The notes below the pieces were generated by a model that was not told the DNA's origin, made no database searches, and saw only the letters and a list, made by a program, of their open reading frames with translations. A program made the translations under genes and the position numbers. A DNA stretch of 64,000 bases from Gibbula magus (taxonomy: Eukaryota > Mollusca > Gastropoda > Trochida > Trochidae): contig OW388304.1 in the NCBI GenBank assembly GCA_936450465.1, positions 7,632,700-7,696,699 on the forward strand. The letters are read 5' to 3'. Below, piece after piece: positions 14,101 to 23,780 of the stretch (positions within the stretch are counted from its first letter, which is position 1; each line of letters begins with the position of its first letter).

Positions 14101-14417
14101 CTTACTTGTACACATCACTTTTTGGACTTTGTTTTATAGTGTTCAATCCGGACAAGTTTTCTCGGAAACTATTAACCTAGATGTAACAGGGTTATATTTG
14201 GGATAACACTACCTTCAATAGCACACATTATTGACTTTTTCTCATGCGGGATTTCGAAAAATGTTGTTTTATGGAGTTATTGCCCTTGAATCCGAAATTG
14301 AACTGTGATGCTTGTAGAACAGAGGTTAGGATCGGAAATCTGAAGGGAGCAACCTCTATGGGAAGACAATTCCCGGACACAACCTAACCGGACAATTGCC
14401 ACACAGGACAAATGCCG
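11154..14417. other. Intergenic, dispersed CATGACCCTCCCC motifs
   Basis: I see no supported gene. The motif TTTTTTCATGACCCTCC occurs three times at about 13265-13340, and a related TTTGTTCACGACCCTCCCCC at about 11205-11225. These could be the two sides of an old insertion or copies of a short dispersed repeat. Two other short related phrases (GGGGGATCAAGACCAAATGA near 12613, GGGGGGTCAGGACCAAATGA near 12747) suggest further repeat fragments. The remaining ORFs are short and have no protein-like composition. Confidence 0.45.
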
Positions 14418-14426
14418 CCTAGGACA

Positions 14427-14685
14427 CATCCTCGGTTACCCATGGTGTTATATATGCTCCGTTACTCTCCACTATATCCACTATGTCATTGTGTTAGCTA
14501 TCCGTCACCGGTTATCTCCCTTGGCAATTTCCGTCTTATCCCATTGAGCATTTTCTTTGGTTACTGACTTCGTCACGCTGGCCAAGGGCGGGTAATTTGA
14601 GAACAGATTCCCTTGATAAGGTTTCCCATGGGTGATATAGTGGAGAGTAACGGAGCATATATAAATCCCTGGGTAACCGAGGATG
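14427..14685. mobile_element. MITE with ~58-bp inverted ends and 9-bp target duplication
   Basis: The left end CATCCTCGGTTACCCATGG and the region to about 14483 are inverted at about 14628-14685, ending in GGGTAACCGAGGATG. The direct repeat CCTAGGACA flanks the element exactly at 14418-14426 and 14686-14694. A 9-bp target duplication together with long inverted ends is the usual pattern of Mutator-like (MULE) elements. It is 259 bp and has no coding capacity. Confidence 0.8.
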
Positions 14686-14857
14686 CCTAGGACATAAACC
14701 ACCCAGTTATTTTTATAATATACTTATACTTTAGAATGGCTTATAAACCCACTTTGATAGATATGTGAAGTTTTCATACACTAGTACTATCTGAAGAATG
14801 AGTTTTTAATGATAACGCATATTTGTTAAGGTTGTATATAGTTAAAACAATATGAAG

Positions 14858-15190
14858 AAAATGACTTTGATGAAAAAAGAATTGACTAACTAAACTCAAT
14901 GGAAAAAAACATTGAAGAAAAAAGGACTTTGATGAACTAAATTTGTTTGATTAAAAAAATAACTGTGATGAAGAAAATGACTTTGACTTTGACAAAAACA
15001 ATTTTGGGATTTGATAAAAATGACTTTGATGAAGAAAATTACTTTGACCTTGATGAAGAATATGTCTTTGACTTTGATGAAATTAACTGTCGTTGTTGAA
15101 AGAAATGATTTTGATGAAAAAAATGGCTGATGAAGAAAATAACGTTGATGAAGAAAATTACTTCGGTGAAAGAAATGACTTCGATGAAAC
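14858..15190 (+). repeat. Degenerate GACTTTGATGAAGAAAA minisatellite, part 1
   Basis: Irregular repeats of a 12-18-bp motif ACTTTGATGAAGAAAAT, often read as simple A/T/G-rich DNA. Further blocks of the same repeat are at about 15956-16075 and 17467-17695. The three blocks look like one array split by two insertions. Confidence 0.7.
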
Positions 15191-15194
15191 AAGA

Positions 15195-15957
15195 GTCATC
15201 AACAGATGACATATCCCACCGGTTCCACAAAATTTGTAAAACACATCTTTGACAGATACTTGTGTATCTACTACCGTACTTCAGCTAGTGGGTAGTACAG
15301 ATGCTGAGTTTCAGGTATGTTAAGGGTTTTAGACTTCTGCTCCAGAAGCAGTCAAAATCAACAACAACCAACATCCCTCTCATGTTTCTATAGAAACAGA
15401 AAAGAAGAAAAAAAATCAGAAAAAATATGAAAATATCACAAGGCACCACTTCAGTTAGTGGGTAATACACATGCAAAGTTTCAGGAAGATATGATGAACG
15501 GTTTTGGAGCTGTGCTCCGGAAACGAACCTGTCTCTGAACAAAGTCCAAATTCAACAGGTTTCTATGGAAACGAAAAGCATTTTTTTTCAGAAATCTGAA
15601 AATATCAAAAGGCAACACTTCAGTTAGTGGGTAATACACATGCAAAGTTTCAGGAAGATACGATGAACGGTTTTGGAGCTGTGCACCGGAAACGAACCTG
15701 TCTCTGAACAAAGTCCAACTTCAACATGTTTCTATGGAAACGACAAAAAATATAATTTTCAGAAATCGGAAAATATCAAAAGGCACCACTTCAGTTGGAG
15801 GGTAATACACATGGAAAGTTTCGGAAAGATATCACGAACGGTTTTCGAGTTCTGCTCCGGAAACGAAATGATTACGGACGGACAGACGGACGGACGGACG
15901 GACAGACGAACGGGGGTGATGACTATATCCCACGGTATTACATACCGGTGGGATAAA
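15195..15957. repeat. Dispersed repeat with four ~150-190-bp internal units and (GACG)n tail
   Basis: The block CACTTCAGTTAGTGGG, then AATACACATGCAAAGTTTC, then GAACGGTTTTGGAGC, then CCGGAAACGAACC repeats about four times between 15280 and 15870. It ends in a GACGGACAGACGG microsatellite (15875-15912) and a terminal piece CATACCGGTGGGATAAA. The left edge at about 15210 reads ATATCCCACCGGT, so the outer ends are partly inverted. I recall this arrangement as a common dispersed repeat in molluscs, but no search was run. The open frames across it are artefacts. Confidence 0.6.
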
Positions 15958-16075
15958 AACTAACTTCGATGAAAATAAATCACTTTGATGTAATAAAATA
16001 GTTTAATGAAAAACATGACTTTATAGCAAAACAAATTGATTATAAAACTAACTTTGAAGAAAAAAATAACTTTAG
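15956..16075 (+). repeat. Degenerate GACTTTGATGAAG minisatellite, part 2
   Basis: A short remainder of the minisatellite seen at 14858-15190, between the dispersed repeat on its left and the Harbinger relic on its right. Motifs such as CACTTTGATG and ACTTTGAAGAAAAAAATAAC are visible. Confidence 0.6.
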
Positions 16076-17466
16076 CCCCGTTCATGTATGTAAAAATACA
16101 CACTATGTAAATATACTCAGGTGTGTAAATGCAAATTTTGCTATGCGTTCATGCGCCATCTGATGGTATGTATTTTGATAGGGTAAATTTTCAGTTCCCT
16201 TCGTTTAAGCGCAAGCGGTGACAAAGGAGATGTTACCCCTTTATGATGATGACATAGATGGTCATCAGTATAATAGCAGGAGTTAGGATATCTTTCAGAA
16301 ACAGTTCTAAGAACCATGTTGTTTAAACTTTCAACAATGAATAATGGATGTCACAATAATCTTTTGACCATATCTCTATATATAAGCACAACTGTCTGGA
16401 TCCCAGGAAAATCAGACCAATACAAATTAAATGAAACATTGTCTGTTAGACTTCAAATAGCAATAACAATCTACTGGTTTGCAACAACAGCTGAATATAG
16501 AAATGTTGCTCATCTCTTTGGTGTTGTCAATTCTACGGCTGTGATATGTGTTCACGAGTCTGCAATGCTTTGATTTAGAATATGATGGCTGAAGACATCA
16601 AGTTTCCAGAAGCGGATGAACTGCGGGAGGTTCTGATGGATTATGAGCAGATTTGGGGTTTTCCACATTGTGCAGGGTCCATAGATGGGTCCCAAATCCC
16701 TATTATTGCACTTTCACAGAATCATGGGGACTATCTAAATCGGAAGGGGTTTTATTCGATTGTTTTGAACGTTGTCTGTGATTTTATATTATGGTGGGCT
16801 GTAGCTGGAAGAGCAGATTATGCTCGTATCTTTGCAAACTCTGAGATCTATGAATGGTAAATAGACGGAATGAAATCAAATCATAGGATGTTCTGATCCT
16901 TGTCTTGAAAACATAATTAAAATGTCTCTCAGTCACTTATGCATAACACAAGTGCTTTGAATGATCCTGAATGAAACTTGTATACAAGTCTATTGTAGGT
17001 TTTGATTTAACAATCCCCATAATCATCATGAGATATGTTGATTTACATGTAGGTTCCCCTCCCTGCTACCATGGATATGCTCTTGTAATGCTTGCTAGAG
17101 GACATGATGGCTGTGCAAGACCAGTCATGATCATGTTCATCATTCGGTACCCTCTCTCTCTTTGCTTATGTGTGTAAATCGGTATTTGCGTTCATGCGCC
17201 AAATTTGCATACTGCGCAAAATTGCACATGTGCAAAAATACATTTGCACTACCTCTTGACTCAGTGCAAATTTACATACAATGCAAATATACACATGTAT
17301 GCAATTGCGTTCATGCGCCACGTTTACATACCTACTGGAAAAGGCTTTTATAAGTTGGATAACTTGTGCCCAATCCCTTTCTTGACTGAATAAAATATGT
17401 TTCAATCAATACATACCTATGTAAATATACATATATATGTATTTCTGCACATGTATGTAAACAGTT
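16076..17466 (+). mobile_element. Degraded PIF/Harbinger element
   Basis: The left end AGCCCCGTTCATG matches the termini of the element at 8480-9378. The motif GCGTTCATGCGCCA occurs internally at about 16144, 17189 and 17307, each near TTTACATAC/TGCAAAT-rich subterminal sequence. I do not find a clean inverted right end, so the right limit is set by the return of the GACTTTGATG minisatellite near 17467. A broken transposase lies inside. Confidence 0.55.
16316..16860 (+). pseudogene. Harbinger-type (DDE) transposase, broken
   Basis: Two open pieces in different frames (16316-16573 and 16582-16860) form consecutive parts of a Harbinger transposase. The first has LSVRLQIAITIYWFATTAEY followed by RNVAHLFGV. 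The second has the diagnostic WGFPHCAGSIDGSQIPI with the first catalytic Asp, then GDYLNRKGFYSIVLNVVCD, and a degraded AGRADYARIFANSEIY. In intact Harbinger proteins that last segment usually reads PGRVHDARVFANS, so the second catalytic Asp region is altered. The frame closes right after this (stop at 16858-16860), before the last catalytic residue. The nuclease would nick and join DNA at 3-bp targets; this copy cannot encode a complete enzyme. The partner Myb-like ORF of Harbinger elements is not seen. Confidence 0.8.
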
Positions 17467-17695
17467 AAGACTTTGACGAACAAAATGTTTTTGATTAAAA
17501 AGAAGACTTTGAGGAAGAAAACTACTTTTACTTTGATTAAAAAGAAGACTTTGAGGAAGAAAACTACTTTTACTTTGATGAAAAGATTATTAGTTGAAGA
17601 AAATGACTTTGATGAAAGAAATGACGTTGACGAAAAAAATAACTATGATGAAAGTAACTGACTCTGATGAAAAAAATGATGTTTACTTCGATTAA
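17467..17695 (+). repeat. Degenerate GACTTTGATGAAG minisatellite, part 3
   Basis: Repeats of TTGATTAAAAAGAAGACTT, twice almost identical at about 17490-17580, then GATGAAAGAAATGACG-type units. It resumes the array seen at 14858-15190 and 15956-16075. Confidence 0.7.
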
Positions 17696-17887
17696 AAAAA
17701 TCAGTACAGCTGTCCGTACACAACGGGCAGGTGTATTCTTCCGCTGGTAGATGTTCAATCTTTTATTTCAAATACTGTAAGGCCACGGGCCTATTTGTAC
17801 AAAAAAACACCTCATGGGTGCAGATATTGAATCGTTTTCAATGACAAAACGTATGTGACATAACAGGATATAATAGTAATATGATAA

Positions 17888-18068
17888 AATAGTATGTTTT
17901 TGTTTAAACATCATTATTTATACTCACCGTTGATAGTTAACAATATGCCCAATTATCCTAATCTGTCTAATCCCGACAATCTTTACACAGATTAAAGACA
18001 GAGTTATCGCTCAAGTGAACTGCACTCACCACTCACCGCCAGGTGGCCTACCTTATATAGCCATTGCT
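17888..18068. repeat. DIRS left inverted terminal repeat
   Basis: From about 17935 to 18068 this is the reverse complement of 23781-24325 once the foldback insertion there is removed. It includes the stretches CTAATCTGTCTAATCCCGAC, AGTTCACTTGAGCG (as its complement) and CACTCACCACTCACCGCC. The outermost ~45 bp (AATAGTATGTTTTTGTTT and following) differ from the other end, as in known DIRS termini. A TATA-like CCTTATATAG is part of the repeat. Confidence 0.85.
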
Positions 18069-18129
18069 TCTTCTGATGGACAGACACGAAGCCGAACGCG
18101 ACCGAGGGGAGGCCGGGAGGGAACTTACG

Positions 18130-18226
18130 ATTGTTAACTATCAACGGTGAGTATAAATAATGATGTTTAAACAAAAACATACTATTATTTAATATACTCT
18201 CCGTGATAGTTAACAATATGCCCGAT
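18130..18226. repeat. DIRS internal complementary region (ICR)
   Basis: The left half (18130-18186) is the reverse complement of the left outer end of the element (about 17888-17942). The right half (18184-18226) has the same relation to the right outer end (about 24310-24351). The two halves meet at CATACTATTATTTAAT, which is the sequence the joined ends would have. In DIRS elements this region is thought to template the ends and guide circularisation. Confidence 0.85.
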
Positions 18227-18493
18227 TGCCACAGAGGTGGAGGGGAGCGAGAGGCCACTAAGAGGGATAGCTCTGTCTTAACAAGAGTCAAGTTGGTGAG
18301 CCAATACAGCGTAACCAGCCTGAACCCCGATGGGGTTCATCTGTCAACCGGAGGGTTAAGCTTGACCCAACTCGTAACCGGAGGGACTCTCACCCGCGTG
18401 GTCACCAACTAAAGAAAAGACAACAAACGCATCACTAAAATCATCGAGACTATGTTTATTACATACTCTAGACTGGCCCAAGGAGCAGCCGAA

Positions 18494-20224
18494 TTAACGA
18501 GGGGGGGGTAGGCCTCTTCGGTACGAGGCCGACGGAACTCGTTGCTGGGCGTACACCTGTGCGCCCAACCGATGAATCCCCTCCATGTCCTCGTTGGATA
18601 CGTCTCGAAGATAGTGATTGGCGAACACCAGGCCCGACTTCCAGAAACAGCCGGCCATGATGTCCGCCACTGCCATGTTACTGTGAAGAGCCATCGTAGC
18701 CGAGATGGCTCTGATCTCGTGTGGATTGGACTTCGCTGGCGGGTCGAGGCCCGCGGCCTTGTAGGCGTCCAACACTGCCGAGCGGAGATAGACGCTGAGT
18801 TGTCGCTTGTCTATCTCCCGAACACTAGTCTGGGAGTGCGGAAGAAAAAGTTTCCTTCTCCCTTGACGTAGTGTCTTGGTCTTTTCGGTGTAGATCCGCA
18901 GGGCTCTCACCGGACAAAGGAGCCGATCCTCGTCCGTCGGATCTATGCTACCGGAAAGAGACGGTAACGAAAAGGTTCTACCCCTTTCGTCTGCGGCTTG
19001 GTTCTTGCAGATGAACTCAGGGGCTAACCCCAGTGTGGCCGACCCACCGTCTCTCACCTCAAAACGCAAGAGGTCCGCCTGGAGAGCGTGAAGCTCTGAA
19101 ATCCTGGCTGCGGACCCCATCGCAACCAAAAAGGCTGTTTTGATGGTGAGACGGAGAAGAGTCGTCTCTGTCAATGGCTCATAGTGGTCCGACTTGAGAT
19201 GGTTGAGCACCACTGTCAGGTCCCACTCCGGAGGCCTGAGCTTCCTCCGCCCGTCCTCATTCCGGTAGGTCTTAATGAGTTCTTTAAGGACCGAGATGTC
19301 AACCTGGGGCTCACGCTTCCTAAGGACTGACATGACCGCCGCCAGGTTGGTGTTAATTGAGGAAGCTTTGAGCTTCCTCACCTCTCGTAGGTACACCAGG
19401 TACTCAGCTACCTGCGGGACCGTTACCGCCTGGATAGCATACCCCTCCTTCGCGCAGAAGGCGGCGAAAGCACCCCACTGGGCGTCATAGAGATTCCTCG
19501 TGGAGGATCTCTGCGAAGATGCGACCACTTCGGCGACGGACTTGGAAAACACCGCCCCTGTCAACCCCCTTTGGAGACAAACCAGGCGTGAAGGTGGAGC
19601 GCCTGGGGGTTCTCGTGAACCCGCCCGCTTGGTTTGCTCGTCAATAGGTCCCATCTCAGAGGGAGGGGGACAGGGTCTTGGCGGCACATCCTCCTCAGGG
19701 GAACGTACCAGGCCCTGGCTGGCCACAACGGAGCTATGAGTAGAAGTTGAAGTACTTGTGTCTCCTGTACCTTCGCCACCACGTGACTCAGGATGGCGTG
19801 AGGGGGATAGGCGTAGGCGACCATCCCCTCCCATCCTAACGCGAGCGCATCGAGAGCCCACGCGGCCGGGTCCGGTACGGGGGACACGTACGTCGGCAAC
19901 TGGTGGTTGAGCCGAGTCGCAAAGAGGTCTATGTGAGGTTTGCCGAACCTCAAACACAGACTCTCGAACACCCTCGGGTGCAACATCCACTCCGTCGAAG
20001 GAGGTTTGTCCGGCCGAGACAAGGCGTCCGCCAGGACGTTCTTGGCTCCTGGGATGTGCACCGCCCTGAGAGAGAGTCCGAGACTGTCCACTAGGTGAAA
20101 CAGCTCCGCCACCAGTTGAAGTAGAGAGTCTGCCTTGGTTGACCCCTGCTTGTTTATGGCCCAGGCCGCCGCTGAGCTGTCCGTGTGAACACACAGGACC
20201 TGCCCCCGCAGGTGACCTGACCAA
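18494..20224 (-). CDS. DIRS tyrosine recombinase (YR)
   Basis: The maximal open frame is 576 residues. Its first ~220 residues overlap the RNase H/methylase part in another frame and are low-complexity, so the true N terminus is uncertain; the recombinase proper starts near residue 221 (about 19564). From there the order is a core-binding-like segment (SSTRNLYDAQW, then VPQVAEYLVYL) followed by the catalytic domain. The catalytic set is visible: Arg374 in SAARISELHAL, His502 and Arg505 in NPHEIRAIS, Trp528 in CFWKS and the nucleophile Tyr538 in FANHYLRD. Enzymes of this kind cut and rejoin DNA through a 3'-phosphotyrosine, and in DIRS elements they replace the DDE integrase. This frame has no stop or shift across the catalytic domain, unlike Gag and RNase H. 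Confidence 0.88.
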   Translation of the reverse strand: MVRSPAGAGPVCSHGQLSGGLGHKQAGVNQGRLSTSTGGGAVSPSGQSRTLSQGGAHPRSQERPGGRLVSAGQTSFDGVDVAPEGVRESVFEVRQTSHRPLCDSAQPPVADVRVPRTGPGRVGSRCARVRMGGDGRLRLSPSRHPESRGGEGTGDTSTSTSTHSSVVASQGLVRSPEEDVPPRPCPPPSEMGPIDEQTKRAGSREPPGAPPSRLVCLQRGLTGAVFSKSVAEVVASSQRSSTRNLYDAQWGAFAAFCAKEGYAIQAVTVPQVAEYLVYLREVRKLKASSINTNLAAVMSVLRKREPQVDISVLKELIKTYRNEDGRRKLRPPEWDLTVVLNHLKSDHYEPLTETTLLRLTIKTAFLVAMGSAARISELHALQADLLRFEVRDGGSATLGLAPEFICKNQAADERGRTFSLPSLSGSIDPTDEDRLLCPVRALRIYTEKTKTLRQGRRKLFLPHSQTSVREIDKRQLSVYLRSAVLDAYKAAGLDPPAKSNPHEIRAISATMALHSNMAVADIMAGCFWKSGLVFANHYLRDVSNEDMEGIHRLGAQVYAQQRVPSASYRRGLPPPR

Positions 20225-21623
20225 TGGCTGATCGCCAGCCTTATGGCGTCCAGTTCGAGGACGTTGATGTGGCGTCGTGATTGCGCTGCGACCACACCCC
20301 CGCCGTTTGGTCTGAATCTAGGTGGGCTCCCCACCCCTGGGTGGAGGCATCCACGTATAGCTGAGACGTCGCTGGGGGCTGCCTGAGGGGCACTCCCCCC
20401 AGCACGTTGGACTCCTGCTGCCACCAGGAGAGGTGGTGTCTCAACTCGGTTGGAATCGGGAAGACATGACGGCAAGTCTTCTCCCTGACGTGCGCGTTTA
20501 CGAAAATCTGCAGGGGCCTGAGCTGCAACCGACCCCTTCGAGTGAAGTGTTGGGTTGCGCTCAAGAACCCCAACAGCCTCTGCCACTTGCGGAGTGACAG
20601 CGGCTCCCGGAGTGCTAATTCCAGGAGATCTTTGTAGCGCCCCATCCGTTCTGTAGTGACGAAAGCTCTGTAGGTCACGGTATCCAGGCGAGCTCCCAGA
20701 AAGACCAGCGACGTCGTTGGCTCCAGGTCTGACTTGTCTAGGTTGACTAGCCATCCCAGCCGCCTGAACAACGTTATCACAAAGTCTCGTTGCGCCTCCA
20801 GAACAGATGGGGATCTGTTGTGAGTGAACCCGTCGTCCAGATACATCGCGAACTGCACGTCCACTCGATGAAGGTATTGGACGATGGGCTGGGTCACGCG
20901 AGTGAAAAGCCATGGAGCCGACGATATCCCGAACGGTAGAACGTTCCACTGAAAGTGGCGACCCGCCAGGACAAAACGGAGGTATCTGCGATCGCCATGG
21001 TAGATGGGAATGTGCAGATACGCGTCCTGCAGATCGAGGGATATCATCGAATCCAAGGGCTCCAGCAACCGCATCACTGATGGTACGGTCAAGAGACGAA
21101 AATATGGCGGCCGCTCTAGGAAGGAGAGGTTGAACTCCTTCAAGTCGTGGATCAGCCGCCACTTTTTCGGGTCTCGCTTCGGTCGCACGAAGACCGGAGA
21201 ATAGTATCCTGGAGTGAGGTTTTGGGGCAGGAGTTCCTCCACCGCCCGTTTGGAGATGAGTGTCTCCACCTGTTCCAGCGTCAGTGCGAGCCGATCTCGT
21301 TCTAGCGGCCTCTCTGTTGGAAAACAGGTTAGCGGGGGGCGGTGTGCCACGGGAATACGAAACCCCCGCTCCAAAACCTTGCAGACGAAAGGATCGAGCC
21401 CCAATTGCGCCCAGTTGGCCACAAACCGAGAGAGCCGACCTCCCACTGGCCCGTCCCACGCCGGGACAACCTGTGGAGGCAGCTCGGGGGCCACCCACGA
21501 GTCACTGCTTCCTCGGGGTACCTCCATATGCGCGGCCCCTGCCACGCTGACTTCCCTTCTTGGGGGTGTGCTTGGGAGAGGGGCCGGCATTGAAGTCACG
21601 ACTTCTGTCCTGCCGACCCCCAA
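19561..21623 (-). pseudogene. DIRS reverse transcriptase, RNase H and methylase-like region, with one frame break
   Basis: The first frame (20241-21623, 460 residues) holds the RT: PGYYSPVFVRPKRD, KKWRLIHDLKEFN, SLDLQDAYLHIP (Asp197), LPFGISSAPWLF and the catalytic YLDD at 261-264, then VFLGARLD. RNase H begins at LYVDASTQGWGAHLD (Asp425), but the frame ends soon after. RNase H continues one frame over in 19561-21498 with HINVLELDAIRLAI, then VHTDSSAAAWAIN and IPGAKNVLADALSR. Joining them needs a -1 shift near 20285-20310, either a lost base or, less likely, programmed frameshifting. Downstream, IDLFATRLNHQLP, then AYAYPPHAIL and LIAPLWPARAWY resemble the Dam-methylase-like segment described in DIRS elements. 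The RT/RH would copy the element's RNA into DNA. Confidence 0.88.
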
Positions 21624-23242
21624 ACCGAAAGGAAACTCCGCCAGTCTTGGAGTTACCCACGGGAGTGTTCGCGCCTCCCTTCCTCTTCTTGGGCGTATGC
21701 GTCTGAGAAGAGGCTCTACCCCCGCCAGCGGCCAGTCTGTTGGTCAATTCCTGCTGCTGACACTCCTGCCGCTGCCGGAGGACCCCGGCAATCTGCCCAT
21801 CAAAGAGTGACGAAGATGACGCGGGAGCGGCCCGCAAGCGGTTCCGGAGCTCCGCCGGAAGGTTTGTCCGGGCAAGGAAACCATCTCTCCTGAGATTTGT
21901 GACCCCCGCCGAAATGCGGGAGGCGCACAACATCATCTGAGCGATGTTCCCCGCCACGGCTCCGAAACCGCGGTAAAGAGCCTTCGCCCCTCCCTCCATC
22001 CCCGCCTCCTTCGCAAAAGATGCCATACCCTGACAGGCATGCGCCACGTGATTGGCCAACCCCAGGATGCTCCTAGCCTCTTTGTCAAGATGGCTCAAGT
22101 GAGCATCCGACACCTGGTGAGGTACGGAGGGGACGGCCACACGGCGAATATCGTCGTCCAGGGCAGGGGGGCAGAGGGGGAAAGAAGACTGTGCTACTGG
22201 GAGGGAAGCGCGCTGCTTCTCACCCAGAACCAGGGGGGGCAGGAGACGGCCTGGCGCCGCCGCGGCGACATTGGCGTCGTAATCCCTGCCCGCCGCCTGA
22301 AGGTGCAGAATGTCTCCATTCTGGCCAGCTTGGTCGAGGAGGGCTCATCCTCAACCTCAACTAACTCCACTTGACACCAGTCGGCGATAGCCGCCAGGCG
22401 TTCCTTGAGGTCAGGGGCATCCACTTGAGGCGTCTCCACAATGGTCATCTCGGGAGAGGATCTCCCTGAAGTGGACATCCCACCCTCCTGGGAAGCCACC
22501 TCCGGGGGCGACTTGTCTGGATCTGAGGACCCCCAGATGCCGGCAGGTGAAACAACCACCACCCTCCTCCTCTTGGGCGTGGACGGCGGGGAGGTCGAGG
22601 GCGAAGTAACCCCTTCCTCAACCCTAGTCTGCGCCGGCAGTCGTTTGTCCAGCATGGAGGAAACCATGTCCTTGACTGAGGACAGAATATCCTCAGTCAA
22701 TCTCCTTGTATCAAAGGGAGGAGGAGAAGGGGCCTCAACCTCCTCTTCTTGGACTTGTGTTTCTTCTTCCTCCTAGGCGAAAGTCGCCGGTCTGGAAAGG
22801 ACTCGGCGTCAGGGGAGGATCTCCTGATGGGAGATCTCTCACCCCCACTACCCTGTGAAGAGACGTAAGTGTCCTTGGCGGCCGCCTCTCGACCCGATCC
22901 CGCCCCTGCCTCTGGCAAATCGAATTCCGCCGTGTCCTCCGAGATCACCAGGTCTGAAGCCGGCGACCTGGGATCGGACATGGCGGTGCCGGCGCTAGCG
23001 GTAGCGGTGGCGGTAGCGGACGGAGAGGGCCGCCTGGACGCCCTAAGCTTAGACTGACTCTCGCTCTTCTTAACGGAGTTGCGATACTCGCGATGCTCCG
23101 CCACAGAGAGGTCAGCACATTCCTCACACCTGTCCGCGTCCGGACAAAGGTTGCGGCACAGGCGGCAAAGGGCGTGGGGGTCAAATCGCGCTGACTTCCT
23201 ATAGCCACACGCCCCACAGAACGCCGAGTATGGCGAAGTCAT
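21502..23242 (-). pseudogene. DIRS Gag-like ORF1, broken by two frameshifts
   Basis: A start ATG at 23240-23242 opens MTSPYSAFCGACGYRK with a cysteine cluster (CGAC, CRLCRNLC, CEEC) within the first 50 residues, as in DIRS ORF1 proteins, followed by a Ser/Arg/Lys-rich stretch (RRKKKHKSKKRR). This frame ends at 22697. The protein sense then continues in a second frame (22194-22700, LTEDILSSVKDMVSSML and following) and in a third (to 21502), with VAVPSVPHQVSDAHLSHLD, a helical middle and a basic Gly/Arg-rich C terminus. The frame changes are near 22740 and near 22250-22330. Gag proteins bind the element RNA and assemble particles; this copy could not make one continuous protein. Assignment is by position and cysteine pattern. 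Confidence 0.7.
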
Positions 23243-23264
23243 ACTCAGCAAGCAAAAGAGAGAT

Positions 23265-23530
23265 ACGCGCGAGCGGCCGGCGCTATCCCCGCGCAAGCGG
23301 CAAGCGCTAAACAAACGCAGGCGGCAGCGCAATCCAACCCAGGCGACAAGCGCTGTCCAACCCAGGCGACAACCTACCAAGAGGAGGCGGCAGGCGCTAT
23401 CCACGCGCAAGCGGCAAGAGCTAACCAAGCGCAGGCGGCAAGCGCCAACCGCTACAGTAGAAAACAGAAGGGCAAGCGGTATGATCCCCGCGCCAAGCGC
23501 AAGGGACAGGCGGCACGCGCAAGCGGCCCC
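23265..23530. repeat. GC-rich minisatellite in the DIRS 5' leader
   Basis: Imperfect ~20-25-bp repeats with the motif GCGCAAGCGGCAAGCGCTA and GCAGGCGGCAAG lie upstream of the Gag start codon, inside the element. The length is likely variable between copies. Frames that read through it (LACRLRLVSSCRLR on the minus strand) are repeat artefacts, which is why the Gag start was placed at 23242. Confidence 0.6.
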
Positions 23531-23780
23531 GAGATCACCGACCTGCACGGACTGCACGTGCAGAACGAGCACCCCGAAATCAACAACAGTTGACACGTCA
23601 ACTGCAGTCAACAACCACTAAACCTGTCTAAAGGAGAGAGACTACTTCGCGAAAGGCAGTCTAAACACCCTCAGACAGAAAAAATACAACTGAGAAGGAG
23701 AACAAAGTCGAGACAATAATCTTATTACTATCGAATTAGAGAGCTATCAAAACACAACATGCTTCGATGGCCGACAGAAA

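Noticed and set aside
18494..22776. Plus-strand ORFs across the DIRS element
   Set aside because: They are antisense shadows of the GC-rich Gag, RT and recombinase frames.
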